DNA from: Asparagopsis taxiformis
Lineage: Eukaryota > Rhodophyta > Florideophyceae > Bonnemaisoniales > Bonnemaisoniaceae
Direction of reading: 5' to 3'
Assembly: GCA_030407315.1 (NCBI GenBank)
Contig: JALQPE010000979.1
Span: forward strand, 1-64,000
DNA: 64,000 nucleotides
In this document: piece by piece, positions 19,359-29,282 of the stretch
How the letters are laid out: each line of letters starts with the position of its first letter
How positions within the stretch are numbered: position 1 is the first letter of the stretch
The notes under the pieces: generated by a model
The model's database searches: none
The model's input: only the letters and a program-made list of their open reading frames with translations
Told to the model about the DNA's origin: nothing
Made by a program: the position numbers and the translations under genes

Positions 19359-20646
19359 CACCGGGATTGCACGAAGCATCTCGTAGTCGGTCAGGAAGTC
19401 CAACGTGGACTCCGGCAGTAGGCAAGCGCGCCCGAACGCACGACGTTCCACGAACAGCGAGCATCGCTGCGTGTTCGATATCCACGGCCATGAGGAAACG
19501 TTCCTTCACGGGGGCAGGCGCGTCCTTCACGGCATCGGTAAAGTAGTGCACCACGCGTGGTAGCAACGTGGACGACCCACGGGGGTACGGAAACTCCTCT
19601 ACTACTTCCGGCAACGGCGGGAAGTAGAGCTCGCTCGGGACGACCCACGGAGCCGACGCGTGCGACACGCGGTAATCGTCCGCGTTCACGTGACGGAGCG
19701 CGAAATGGTCGTCGTACGACACCACGCTCTTGGACATGACGCTCAACGAAAGAGCAGTCTTCCATTCGGCACGTTGCCTCTCGGAACGTGTCCGCGGACA
19801 CACGAACACGGACGCGACCGTGATGAACGGTGGCTCCTCGGGCGTTCCCTTCCACAGGAACGCGTCCATGCGGTCCACGTAGATCGCGTCGTTGACGTCA
19901 CGCAACCACGAGCGGTCGCAACGTATCGACGCCGGGATCTGGTAACGTTCCGATCCCGGCGGCCCGACGGCAAAACGATGCCCGGCTTCACGCCCCCACG
20001 TATCCTCGGCGGAACACATATAGTCGACAACCGCGCGGGCGTCTAGACGATCTTTTGCCAACGTGGCGAGATCGTCATCCGTAATACCCACGCGAGGCAA
20101 CGCAGCCCACGCGTGGGTCAGGACGCCTACGTTGAGCGCCACACCGCCACGTGAGGCGGTGCCGACTGTCCCAGCGGGGTCACCACCCTCCGGCGAGGGA
20201 TCCTGGCGAGGAGAACGAGGCGAGCCGTCACGACGAGGCACGCCCGTGCGGGCCGCCGCCACAGCACGACGCGAACGAGCGGCCGCTGCCATCGCGGCTA
20301 CACCCATCGACGGGGCCGCGACATCCGGAATGATGGGTGACGAATTCCCCGAGTCGGACGCCGTTGCGTCATCATCACGTGGGGCATCAGCCCTAGCAGC
20401 CTCGGCAGGCGTCACGGAAGCCACCAAGCGAGACGGAGCCATCGGGCGAGACGAAGAGGCGACGGCCGGAGGAGCAACGGCTTCTCCCGCCCTAACGGAT
20501 GGGGCGGGAGCGACGGACGCTTCCGTCGCTGGCGCCGCACCGGCTCCGACGAGGGAGGGAGCGCCCTGCGAAGGGTTCCTCGCTCCACCTCCAGCAGAGC
20601 CGGCGGGCCGCGGAGTGTGGTTATCGGTGCTACGCGTAGTGACCAT
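19359..20646 (-). pseudogene. antisense gene of A copy 1, N-terminal part
   Basis: It starts at ATG 20,646 (MVTTRSTDNHTPRPAG) and matches the first ~430 codons of the intact gene at 53,508. A disordered Ala/Pro/Ser/Arg-rich region comes first, then the conserved block (CDRSWLRDVNDAIYVDRM, NADDYRVSH, VVHYFTDAVKDAPA). One frameshift near 19,465 (after EHAAML) throws the last ~35 codons into another frame. Element B interrupts it after IPVDG. The frame is also open upstream to 20,790 without an ATG and encodes a hydrophobic stretch there, as in copy 2. Confidence 0.82.
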
Positions 20647-20841
20647 CGTGGTCAGTTCGTACGCAACGAAGACGAACAGTGCAACGAGCACGAAAACGAG
20701 AGCCACGCGGGCGAGACGAAACAAGAGAACGAAAGGAACGGAGGTAGTAGTACCCAGCGGGGGAAAGAGGTAAGGGAGAACGAAAGGCAACGGCCTGGAT
20801 GACGATGGTGAGAGGAAGGGTGAGCGACGATCGCTATCACG

Positions 20842-20861
20842 TTAAGCCGCGGCTTAAATAA
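20842..20861 (-). promoter_or_regulatory. TATA-like box and 16-bp palindrome before the antisense gene, A copy 1
   Basis: The perfect palindrome TTAAGCCGCGGCTTAA overlaps TTATTTAA (minus strand). It lies about 200 bp upstream of the antisense ATG, and the same sequence is at 53,293-53,312 in copy 2. A candidate promoter for the antisense gene, separate from the LTR promoter of gag-pol. Confidence 0.5.
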
Positions 20862-21224
20862 CCTTCGGACGACCGTTGTCGTAATGCCCGCTGGCAGATT
20901 CACGAAAGGGCCGCGGCCTGCGCACGTATCGCGCTGAATTGAAGCACACCCGCGTGGTGGAATTGGACACTGCATTCGTTGCAGGGAAACGCCTAAGCGA
21001 GGCATTGACGAACGATGCCAACGGGCGGGCCTCGATGATTACGAAAGAGCCAGAGCGCACGCGCGCGCTCCGGCGCCGTGGCGATTCGATCAGCCAACCG
21101 GGCCGCGTACGTTTAAACGAGATTTTTCGGGACAACTGCCACGTCCGCAGTTGTACCCGAAAAGGCGCCACGGCCCCGTGTCTCAGGCGCGTCCTGAAGG
21201 GCCTCGCGTGGCCGGGACGTCCAC

Positions 21225-21241
21225 GTGTGGGGGTGGGGCTG
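21225..21241 (+). promoter_or_regulatory. polypurine tract of A copy 1
   Basis: GTGTGGGGGTGGGGCTG directly precedes the LTR start TGTAGTATACG. The same sequence borders the LTR of copy 2. It sets gag-pol orientation as + for copy 1. Confidence 0.8.
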
Positions 21242-21904
21242 TGTAGTATACGTGGCAATTCCGAAATTGCAAATATTTACGATTTCCGCGGAATTCGAAT
21301 TTCGGCGGACACGACCGACGACAGCAATGCACGAACATTGCTGGCGCATGCACGCGCGCAACCGGCACACGTGTGCAACGAACGTACTGGCAACGGCCAG
21401 CGGACCAACGGGTCCCTACGTGCGACCCACAAGGTCCTTTCCCATTCGGGGACGTTACGAGCAGTGTTTACACTGTAAAGCGATGCCATCGTGGCCATAT
21501 AGGTATTGGCATCGTGCCGGGAGGGAAAGGGGACAAGCAACGATCGGGCAACGTGCTCTAGTCTACGACTGACTTCTACGTTACGTATTACGTTTTCGCC
21601 TAACGAGGCTTCGTCTCCGTCGAGCTGCGTACTCCCTACCCATCGCCGCACGTAAGGCTGATTGCGTGTAGTGCCTCCGGGCTTGGTTGAGAGCGCCTCC
21701 GGTGACGTGCCACCTCGTTTACCGAACGTAATCCTCGCGTGGATTGTTGCGTCGTGACGCTCGTGTCTACTCGCTAACCTATCTCTACCGTTCTACCTAA
21801 CATACAGTCAAAACACCAGCGGGTGGACTGTTCGTTCGTTTCGTAAGTACAGCGTGTCCACTAGCTCGTACCAGCTACTTCGTCTAACGAACTATCGTTC
21901 CACA
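21242..21904 (+). repeat. 3' LTR of A copy 1 (663 bp)
   Basis: Runs from TGTAGTATACG to ATCGTTCCACA. It is about 99% like the inverted LTR at 22,157-22,819 (about six differences, all in the first 200 bp) and clearly less like the LTR of copy 2 (52,253-52,912), which has several indels. Open frames inside the LTR (for example 21,277-21,651) are repeated in every LTR copy and are not regarded as genes. Confidence 0.92.
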
Positions 21905-22058
21905 GTGGTAGCTGGCCGATCGCCTCGATATCTGGCGGGATAGATCGATCGGTCGCGAAGATCGCTTCTGCTGACAAGGCCACGTCGGCTTCGGCGTCCG
22001 CTGACGTTGGCAACGGTTGCCTGGGCGACGCGCTGGGATTCGACACAGCGTAATTCAT
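21905..22058 (-). pseudogene. gag N-terminus of a third family-A element (51 codons)
   Basis: Reading away from the LTR at 22,157-22,819, a leader of about 98 bp is followed by an ATG at 22,058. An open frame (MNYAVSNPSASPRQPLPTSA) then runs until the inverted 3' LTR of copy 1 cuts it. Position after LTR and primer binding site makes it the Gag start of family A, which the window does not show elsewhere. No zinc knuckle or gag core is included. Confidence 0.6.
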
Positions 22059-22137
22059 AGACCGTAGTCTGTAGCACGTAGCTTTCGTTAACGTAAAAGA
22101 GCTCAACCTCGTTGGTTGTCGTTATGCTCGTAGCAAC

Positions 22138-22156
22138 TTCTAGGTCGGAAGACCAG
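22138..22156 (-). promoter_or_regulatory. primer binding site of family A
   Basis: On the minus strand, one base after the LTR end TTCCACA, the sequence TGGTCTTCCGACCTAGAAG is nearly that of element B. This shows that the LTR at 22,157-22,819 is a 5' LTR. Confidence 0.7.
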
Positions 22157-22819
22157 TGTGGAACGATAGTTCGTTAGACGAAGTAGCTGGTACGAGCTAG
22201 TGGACACGCTGTACTTACGAAACGAACGAACAGTCCACCCGCTGGTGTTTTGACTGTATGTTAGGTAGAACGGTAGAGATAGGTTAGCGAGTAGACACGA
22301 GCGTCACGACGCAACAATCCACGCGAGGATTACGTTCGGTAAACGAGGTGGCACGTCACCGGAGGCGCTCTCAACCAAGCCCGGAGGCACTACACGCAAT
22401 CAGCCTTACGTGCGGCGATGGGTAGGGAGTACGCAGCTCGACGGAGACGAAGCCTCGTTAGGCGAAAACGTAATACGTAACGTAGAAGTCAGTCGTAGAC
22501 TAGAGCACGTTGCCCGATCGTTGCTTGTCCCCTTTCCCTCCCGGCACGATGCCAATACCTATATGGCCACGATGGCATCGCTTTACAGTGTAAACACTGC
22601 TCGTAACGTCCCCGAATGGGAAAGGACCTTGTGGGTCGCACGTAGGGACCCGTTGGTCCGTTGGCTGTTGCCAGTACGTTCGTTGCACACGTGTGTCGGT
22701 TACGCGCGCGCATGCGCCAGCAATGTTCGTGCATTGCTGTCGCCGGTCGTGTCCGCCGAAATTCGAATTCCGCGGAAATCGTAAATATTTGCAATTTCGG
22801 AATTGCCACGTATACTACA
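22157..22819 (-). repeat. 5' LTR of a third family-A element (663 bp), inverted relative to 21,242-21,904
   Basis: It is the reverse complement of 21,242-21,904 with about six differences. The two form a 663-bp inverted repeat around a 252-bp centre. Its outer end (TGTAG, at 22,819) abuts copia coding sequence, so this LTR end was used for integration into the copia element. The 5 bp on its two sides (ACCAG / GTGCC) do not match, as expected because the partner LTR is elsewhere. Confidence 0.9.
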
Positions 22820-23380
22820 GTGCCGGAGGGGTTTGGTGAGGGTGTCTGGTTAATGCGGGCTGTGTTGCAAGTTGACTGTCGATTGGTTGATTGACTCTCA
22901 GGTGGGTGGTCGCGGCGGAGAGTGTAAAGGCCGTTTTGGAAAGTGGCGAGTTTTATTTTGCGGTTTGTTACTTTCGGGTGTAGGAATTCTGCTGTAGGTG
23001 TGAACGTGACGTTGCCATGTTCTTTCGCAAGCGAATACATGGCTAGGAGGTTTTTCCGAATTACAGGTGAATAAACTGCCTTAGGCATGTGTAGAGTCCT
23101 TCCGTTCGTGTGGATCTGTATTGGTCCAGCGTGTGTTACGGGTAATATTTGGTTAGAGGCGGTTGATGTGCATCTTGATGCAGTTGCTCGTGTCATCGTT
23201 CGGGTGGGTGCGGATACGCGGAACGGGTATGCACCCGAATCAAGAATGTATGACGTACCAGGTTCCGATACGGCGACTGGCTGTTGGATGGTTGATTCGT
23301 TGTCCCCATTTGCCGCAAAGTTTGTCGTGGTGGTGCGAGGTACGGTGTTGTTTAGCGGGAGGGTTGGTTTGTGCGGAGGG
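22820..23380 (-). pseudogene. copia pol start: aspartic protease and following linker
   Basis: The minus-strand frame reads SYILDSGAYPF (LDSGA protease motif at 23,224-23,253). Then come the typical copia block of a strand-rich segment and a conserved LHMPKAVYSPVIRKNLLAMY, and the linker before integrase (NGLYTLRRDHP). The open frame from 23,196 runs on into the family-A LTR, so its last 90 or so residues (from VVYVAIPKL) are LTR sequence, not protein. Integrase and RT are missing. Confidence 0.85.
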
Positions 23381-23387
23381 TACAGGT

Positions 23388-24006
23388 TGTAGTAGCTAGA
23401 TGCCTACAGGGTCCCCAGCCTCGGTAGCAAGGTGAGCGGTAAAGCAAACGAATCCAAAAGATTAACGCTGCTTTCGCGTTGGCGGTAAGCCAATAATCCA
23501 CGTTAAGTGGGAGGGTGCTCACGCGCTGGGCGTATCGATGGAGCAAGGGACGTAAAATATAGAGCCACGAAGCTGGTGAGAGCGTTGTCTCAAGAGGAGG
23601 GAATCTCAAACTGAGATGAACGGCAAGCCCGCGAGATGCTGTGTCAATGGGGTCGTAAGTCCCAATAACTTTACGTTACCTTTTCAGGCCAGGCGCCCTC
23701 CGCTAGTCGGAGGGGCTTAAGTACTAGTAGTTAGTCTAAATAAAGCTACAGTATTGGCTAGTGATTAGGGTGTGCATGCGAGCTGCATGAACCCAAGTGG
23801 TTGTCCAATAGTATTGGTAGTAGCCGGATCGGCGGGGGCAAGATCATTGCATGGAATATAGGTAGTGTAATACATGTTACTAGTTTACAGTGTAAAGGCT
23901 CTCGGCCAAAATAAATTACCCCGTGTGGGTAAGTCGTAGTGGACCCGAGGTCCGGTAAGTACTCAGCTCACCTGTAATGTAGTTTACAGTGAGGGAGGGT
24001 CCTACA
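23388..24006 (-). repeat. solo LTR of a B-related family (619 bp)
   Basis: From TGTAGTAGCTAGATG to GGGTCCTACA, with inverted termini TGTAG/CTACA. Several blocks match the LTR of element B in order: CCCAGCCTCGGTAG, GTGCTCACGCG-GGCGTAT-GATGGAGCAAG, and TTTACGTTACC. It is therefore a related but distinct family. No internal region is attached. The flanking 5-bp sequences (CAGGT / CGTGT) do not match, so the right border is approximate or the LTR recombined. Confidence 0.65.
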
Positions 24007-24033
24007 CGTGTGCTTCGTGGGCAGTTGGACGGC

Positions 24034-24873
24034 TTACCTGAATGGCGAGTCCCGGGCTGGGAGTTGGTGGTGGTTTCGTAGTTTCATACGTGTACGACAC
24101 TCATAGGTGTTATGGGTCGGTGATTGGTAGAATGTGCACCACTTGTTTCGGGGAGCCGCTTGCCAGGGATGGGAAGGGGTTCTGTGGTGTGGTGGCGTAC
24201 GTTTGTGGAAGTAAATGGTGGGTTGAAGGTTTATGGGTTGTTTGGTGCGTGTTTTGATGTATGCCTCTGCGCGTCGGAGTCCTGTTGTGAGTTCTAAGAT
24301 GTTTGATGGTGTGTTTTGGGTGAGTACTTCATGCGTGGTACGATACTCGAGATTGTCGCGTAGGCTGAGGAGTATGAATTTAATTGTTGTGCGTTCGTCT
24401 TCGATTGACGGGTAGGACGCATTGCGCATTGTGAGGCTCATTTCATCGTGCTTTTCCAGATACTCTTCTAATTCCATGCCTGATTCGAGCTTGATCGACC
24501 TGGCTTGTTCCTCGAGGAGCTCGGGTGCGATCTATGTTGAGTCTCTCATGTGGTTGAGCAGGTGTGTTGTGAGGATGCATGGTGACGAGTTAAGGATATC
24601 GTCGGAAAGTCAGACGGCTATCTTGTGCTGAATTCTTGAGAGTATGAGCAGGCACAGCTTTTCTTAGTCGTGTTTGAACTTTTGGAAGTTGGTCGGGTCA
24701 GCAGGAGCTGTGGTGCTGGGATCTATGTGCTGTAAGAAGTGTAGATCTGTATCCAGTGCTTCTAGGGTGCGCTTCCAGAAGCGGTGGTTGTCGGCGGAGA
24801 GTTGGGGAAGTCGTGTGTGTTCAGCGGTCATGGTGGTGTTGGGAGTTCGTTTCGTGGCGCGGTGGGTGGTTGT
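24034..24873 (-). pseudogene. copia gag remnant with degenerate zinc knuckle
   Basis: The minus-strand frame 24,477-24,034 encodes ELEEYLEKHDEMSLTMRNA and FILLSLRDNLEYRTTHEVL, typical of the copia gag (UBN2-type) fold. It ends in a knuckle-like stretch CTFYQSPTHNTYEC, where the second Cys is Tyr. The N-terminal part (24,480-24,873) is visible only in broken frames. The stop just after this region and the solo LTR separate it from the protease. Confidence 0.7.
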
Positions 24874-24886
24874 AAGCCCATAACCA
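24874..24886 (-). promoter_or_regulatory. copia primer binding site, matching the anticodon region of tRNA-iMet
   Basis: The minus strand reads GGTTATGGGCTT next to the presumed LTR end. GGTTATGGGC is complementary to the anticodon stem-loop of initiator methionine tRNA, the half-tRNA primer known for Drosophila copia. Confidence 0.6.
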
Positions 24887-25020
24887 GTTAGAACAGATAA
24901 ACCGTTACCTTCTTTATTCTGGTGTGTTCTCTACGTTGCTTCTTTTAAATCTGGCCGTGCGCCTATTGCGCCGGCGGTTTGGACAGCTGTCCATGGTTGG
25001 CATCCTGACAGTTGGAACAG
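24887..25020 (-). repeat. probable short 5' LTR of the copia element
   Basis: The minus strand starts TGTTCCAACTGTCAGGATGC and ends next to the primer binding site, giving about 134 bp. LTRs this short are common in copia elements. No partner LTR is in the window and the 3' end (TCTAACT) departs from CA, so the borders are uncertain. Confidence 0.4.
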
Positions 25021-25973
25021 TATTTCTGAAACTTTTCGAAAGTGAAAAAAGTGAAAGTTACACAGTCACGCTTGCGCGATGGATTAGTCACACAAACTGG
25101 TCGGCGACTCAACCCCTCCCGGACGGGCTGAAATGAAGGCTACTGCTGGCGGTAATTTTTTCAGCTTTCCGATCACCAGATTGTTCCTGGCCAACCATAG
25201 GCGAGGAAATAGTCCAATTCATCATACTTTGTGAGGACGAGTTGATGTGATTGGTGCACACTGGGGCTACCGAGAATGCCGGCCATGTGTTGGACGAGTT
25301 GATGCCATTGGTCCAATTCGTCTCACGAGTTGGTCCGATTGGCTTAAATCCTACCCGCTGTACAGCTGGTAGATTCAGTACAACCCCGCTCCCTTGTAAT
25401 TGCAGAAGTAGTGTTGGAGCTCCTTACCAAAGTTTGATAGTCGATTCTAGCAGGCTGGACCAAGTGTCCTTCTTCCATTAGCTGAAGTTACGAAAGCCAC
25501 GTAATATTGCTCCGGGCGTTGCAGCGGGTAGTACATTGCTGGCAGGTGCGCCGTCTTGAATCCGTCGGCACTCGAGCTGCAGAACTGCACCGCGCTTCAC
25601 ACAACGCAGGGGTAACGGCATCTTTCGTGGCGGTCTATGCAGTTTTTGGCGATGGGTAGCAAACAATAATTTCTATATCCGTAGAGATACATCAGCCCCC
25701 GGAAAGGACTATTATTTTCTGGGTTGCACTACCCTCCAGAAAGTCAAGCCACAACATTTGTCCAACAGCAAAGTTGTCGGCTGGTCTCGACTACAAAAGG
25801 CAACCTCTACTTAATCGTTAAGAAAATTATGCCAAGCGATATCGCCACCATCAATCCCATTTGCAGTCAATCCCTTCTTTCCCTCACATTGCCAAATATC
25901 GCCACGAACAGAGCCGACACGGTCATCACGAGTTGTCACAGACACAGCCGACTGCATTATACACACTGCCAAT
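25021..25973. other. intergenic, no gene recognised
   Basis: Only short frames are open. There is a repeat of GACGAGTTGATG (25,238 and 25,288). A CAAT/TATA arrangement before the ATG at 25,974 could not be picked out. Confidence 0.4.
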
Positions 25974-27329
25974 ATGACCCCCAGAACTGTTTCTACCAGT
26001 CGTCAGTCAGTACTTTCTGAACTCCGCTCATACTGCAACGCTCCAGAAACGCATCCTGATCCTGAAAAATTTCTCGAAAACCTTCTTTCAGGTGGTGTCT
26101 TCATCGCAGAATGTGGTGGAAAGCTGCTCAATCGACAACATACCTCACAAGTAGCACACATGCTTGCACGTCAGATAATTCGTCTGGTAGATGATCCATA
26201 TCCGAGCAGGGTAAGTTGGCTTCGTGATAACAAGCAGTTCAAACGTTATTTGGGAGGGACACCAGCAAGATTCGACAGTGTCGAAACGGATGTCAATCCA
26301 TATGAAACTCCAGAAACCCCAACCCGATCGAGTGAATTTTCCATCCTATCATTCTCGGGTTTTCCACAATCTGGAGAACACTACAAAGAGCACCCTTCCC
26401 ACGATGAATTTTGTGAAGGATATGTACACCGTCAAAAGAAGTGTGCTTGTCAGTGCTCTAGTTGTACTCTTCTAGTAGATATTGATTGGAGCAGTTCCCC
26501 TACGATACAAGAAACTCCAGAATTTCCTCTTTCACCAAGCTCAGTTGAAAAGGAATCGGAAATCAATTCGGCACCACCTCTCTGCATTAAAAAGCCTGGC
26601 TTTGATGCTGTTCCACTGTCAATTGAATCGCTTGTCAAAATATGGAGCGGTCAAACGGATACAGCCGTGGCACGAGAAGTCAATCAAACAAACGTTTATG
26701 GTTTCTATACCATAGTCTGTTCCATCCGAGTACATGAGGACAACGGTAACTGACGCTACATCTATCACCTATATTCAGATTCACAGAAGGAAAAGTTCCA
26801 TGCCCTTTCATACAAACCATCCATGTGTGAACGAATACATTCTCTGGAAACCAATGATCGCTACAGATTGGTACAGGGAAAAGAGTCTGAGCTCAGTGAT
26901 ATCGAATGGGCACGCAGTATTGCAGAGCTCGATCTCTATTTGGGCTCAGAAAACTGGGGCAGAAACAAGACTTTAGTTGAAGTGATGGGTGAAACAATAA
27001 TCTCCTACAAATCCAATCATTATCAACCTGCATCTTCGCCAGCAAGTCATTCAGACGGTGGTGGTATTGGTGGGTTCAGTTGTCACACAGCACTGACAGA
27101 ATCTCCGCCCAGTGAACCGTTCTATACTCGAGGAAATTGCACTTGTCTAGTGTTATCCTGTGGTGCCGTACTACTTCTTTGTCACAAAACGAGGCGATAT
27201 GCATTTGCAGAGAACTTGAGAGACGTGGTCTCTGACGTGAGCTATGTCCTCCCTGAACACTTTCAACTCGCTGACCAATGGGCATACGACCTTACAGATT
27301 CTCAGCTTGGTGATCTCGTTCTTGGCTGA
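25974..27329 (+). pseudogene. unrecognised protein gene interrupted by one in-frame TGA (451 codons in all)
   Basis: From ATG 25,974 the frame is open for 259 codons to TGA at 26,751-26,753. It then continues in the same frame, without another stop, to 27,329 (192 more codons). The two parts together read like one protein. The N-terminal part has a helical segment (FLENLLSGGVFIAECGGKLL, AHMLARQIIRLVDD) and a CACQCSSC cluster. The C-terminal part has CTCLVLSCGAVLLLCHKTRR. No family is recognised. It is either a young pseudogene, a readthrough product, or a sequencing error. A 33-nt GT-AG stretch covers the stop but is too short for a normal intron. Confidence 0.5.
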
Positions 27330-27916
27330 GGGAAGTCAGTCTTGCAACATATGAAAGCTTGGTCCAATGCACCTAGAGTTTTGGACCAAAACAGTCATGA
27401 AAGGGAAATTGTCAAGTTTTCAGAACAGTTTAGCGAACCATCTGGTCGCTTCTAACAGTGCAAAATGATGCACTGTCTGGGGCAACTGAGATTGAGGCTA
27501 TGTGTAGCGTATCATAGAACTTCTGTCATACTTGAGCAACCAGCGACACCAATATGAGTTAGTTGTTACGGATACTCGAAAGGGCACTATCTCGCGGAGA
27601 CAATGCTACATGTCCCATCAGAGCGACGTATTCTAGGCTTAGATTAACTGTCGATCAGAGATAGTATTGACAGAGCCAATAGATGCTCCGTCTCGTCGCC
27701 GACTAGGTCAAGTCATTGACAACGGCAATGACCGCGTAGCCATGTCCTGATTAGTATTTAGTCAACATGTAACTTTGCTATTCAGTAAAAAGGTATGGAA
27801 CATCCACCATCAACACAACGCTCTACTAAGACGGCCACACCTTGGAACAGGAGTTTGATTGGATTACAAATCATCAATCCTCACATGAAGCTAAAACTCT
27901 AGTAGCACAAGCGAAA
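27330..27916. other. intergenic, no gene recognised
   Basis: Separates two unrecognised genes. An ATG at 27,795 opens only 35 codons. It is in a different frame from the gene downstream, so the gene's own start may have been lost by a frameshift here. Confidence 0.4.
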
Positions 27917-28858
27917 ATGGCAGTTCTCAACAAATGGACAACCAACGGCAACACTGGCATATATTTCTGCGATGTGTACAACATGGTCCTTGACACATTC
28001 ATTGTGCGTAACTGTGCACCCAGCATTGGAATACCAGTACGCATCATGTCCATTCCTTATTTGGCGCGACTGAGCGACGAAGGTAAGATCGAAATAGTTG
28101 AAACACGAATGGCAAAGGTTACAGGGATTGCAGGCGAGGCAGCATCGACTGCTGTCCGAAAGTTCACCAGTATTGAACTTAAGAATGTAATCAAGATCCT
28201 GGGGTTTGAACCTGACTTTCCTGACGTAGTCATTGTTGATGCTACACTATTGCGGATTCTCGCTGGCGGAGGGGTGAACTTTCAAGATGGTGGTAACTGC
28301 CTGTGTCACGCATTCTCCACAACTACAGGTCCGACAATCTCGCGACAACCGACCCTCAACGATTGTCTCAGACTGGGTATGAAACTAGTCAGAACCGTTG
28401 GGAACGGATTGGCACTCGCTTTCGCCAGATCGAGGTGCCACGAGTTGTGGACGTATGATGACTCGTGTCTGACGCTGAAGACGTTTCATGAAAATGTCTC
28501 GACCAAATGCCAGAGGATGGATAGAAACATATTGGGTAAGCAAGTGGCGAGTTTGAGCGAGGAGGAAAAACTGTGTAGAATGTTTGTCTACGAGATGGAG
28601 AGGAAAGTCGAGAGCGGGGTATACATCGACATTAAGCACGTGGAGTCTACCACGGCTAGATTTGGGGCCCATTCGGATGTACAGCACATTGTGGAATCGA
28701 TGGCTGCACGCCGTCCAATGACAACTGACGGTGTAGAGGATGTGAATTGGAGAGAAACGCTGATTGGGATGGCGAACGAGATAGTAGAGAGTGGGGAATT
28801 CGGGGAAATCGCTCACAATGACCGACGGCTCACGTTTGGGAAGATAACAATTGGTTAG
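27917..28858 (+). CDS. unrecognised protein (313 aa)
   Basis: The first ATG of this frame is at 27,917; the frame itself is open from 27,825. The protein looks real in composition, with regular hydrophobic spacing (ELKNVIKILGFEPDFPDVVI, DCLRLGMKLVRTVGNGLALA) and several Cys/His (CLCHAF, RCHEL). No signal peptide, membrane segment or known motif is seen. It follows the gene at 25,974 in the same direction. Whether both are pieces of one old gene or mobile-element-derived genes cannot be told. The absent upstream ATG makes an N-terminal truncation possible. Confidence 0.5.
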   Translation: MAVLNKWTTNGNTGIYFCDVYNMVLDTFIVRNCAPSIGIPVRIMSIPYLARLSDEGKIEIVETRMAKVTGIAGEAASTAVRKFTSIELKNVIKILGFEPDFPDVVIVDATLLRILAGGGVNFQDGGNCLCHAFSTTTGPTISRQPTLNDCLRLGMKLVRTVGNGLALAFARSRCHELWTYDDSCLTLKTFHENVSTKCQRMDRNILGKQVASLSEEEKLCRMFVYEMERKVESGVYIDIKHVESTTARFGAHSDVQHIVESMAARRPMTTDGVEDVNWRETLIGMANEIVESGEFGEIAHNDRRLTFGKITIG

Positions 28859-29202
28859 TTTGTAGTGAGTATTAGAACAAAGTAGAGGTAGTATTGCATG
28901 TAAGTTGGAAGAGGTAGTTTCGCAAGCCTTGCTCAAGCAACGGGCTAAGCGTGCTAAATGAATATTTTGGGAGTTGGTGCGATGGTTTGACGTGTTATGT
29001 CTGCGTGCCATGAGCAGCACACATGTTTAGGAGATGAAGCCACTGCAGCTGAGATCTAGCGGGCTGCAATGTGATGGCGTTTTCGAGATCACAATTTGAT
29101 TGGCTGAGAGGCGCCGGGAAACACGTGTCGCCAGAACTCGGTCATCGGAGTCTGCCCCCAAGAGGGTAATCGATAAATACGTGAGATTTCGATGTGGCGC
29201 GC
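28859..29202. other. intergenic, before tRNA-Leu
   Basis: No coding signal on either strand. The start of the tRNA fixes the right border. Confidence 0.5.
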
Positions 29203-29282
29203 GGAAGCGTGGCCGAGTGGTCTAAGGCGCTAGTTTAAGGCACTAGTCTTTCGGGGCGTGAGTTCGAATCTCACCGCTTTCA
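29203..29282 (+). tRNA. tRNA-Leu(AAG)
   Basis: The cloverleaf folds: acceptor GGAAGCG with CGCTTTC (one G-U pair), D arm GCCGAGTGGTCTAAGGC, anticodon stem CTAGT/ACTAG with loop TTAAGGC (anticodon AAG), a variable arm as expected for class II leucine tRNA, and T arm GTGAGTTCGAATCTCAC. There is no intron and CCA is not encoded, as in eukaryotic nuclear tRNA genes. Confidence 0.92.

Larger units (their letters stand above)
1254..21904 (+). mobile_element. Ty3/gypsy retrotransposon family A, copy 1 (5'-truncated, interrupted by element B)
   Basis: In gag-pol orientation (+) the element starts abruptly inside the RT/RNase H region near 1,254, runs through integrase and a chromodomain (to 3,623), a non-coding spacer, an antisense gene (split into 5,931-6,857 and 19,359-20,646), a polypurine tract, and a 3' LTR at 21,242-21,904. 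About 12.5 kb of this span is the nested element B. The copy at 52,253-64,000 gives the same order in reverse, which is how the boundaries were set. gag, protease and most of RT are missing at the left end. The right border meets another family-A 5' end in inverted orientation. Confidence 0.85.
22820..25020 (-). mobile_element. Ty1/copia retrotransposon remnant (5' part)
   Basis: On the minus strand a likely short LTR (about 24,887-25,020) is followed by a copia-type primer binding site, gag, and the start of pol (protease). The rest is cut off by the family-A LTR at 22,819. A solo LTR of another family sits between gag and protease (23,388-24,006). The remainder of pol is not found at the left edge of the window. 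Confidence 0.8.

Noticed and set aside
21277..21651. 124-codon frame repeated at 22,410-22,784
   Set aside because: Lies wholly inside the family-A LTR; its repetition reflects LTR identity, not a gene family.
21242..22819. Simple closed self-integration circle as the full explanation of the LTR palindrome
   Set aside because: The outer end of the 22,157-22,819 LTR is joined to copia DNA, not to the remaining gag, so a plain inversion circle alone does not explain it. Kept only as one possibility.
22820..23387. Copia integrase continuing into 22,489-22,819
   Set aside because: The frame stays open, but the residues from VVYVAIPKL on are LTR sequence, identical to the other family-A LTRs.
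26745..26777. 33-nt GT-AG intron removing the in-frame TGA
   Set aside because: Shorter than any usual spliceosomal intron (the supported intron here is 73 nt) and lacks a good donor.
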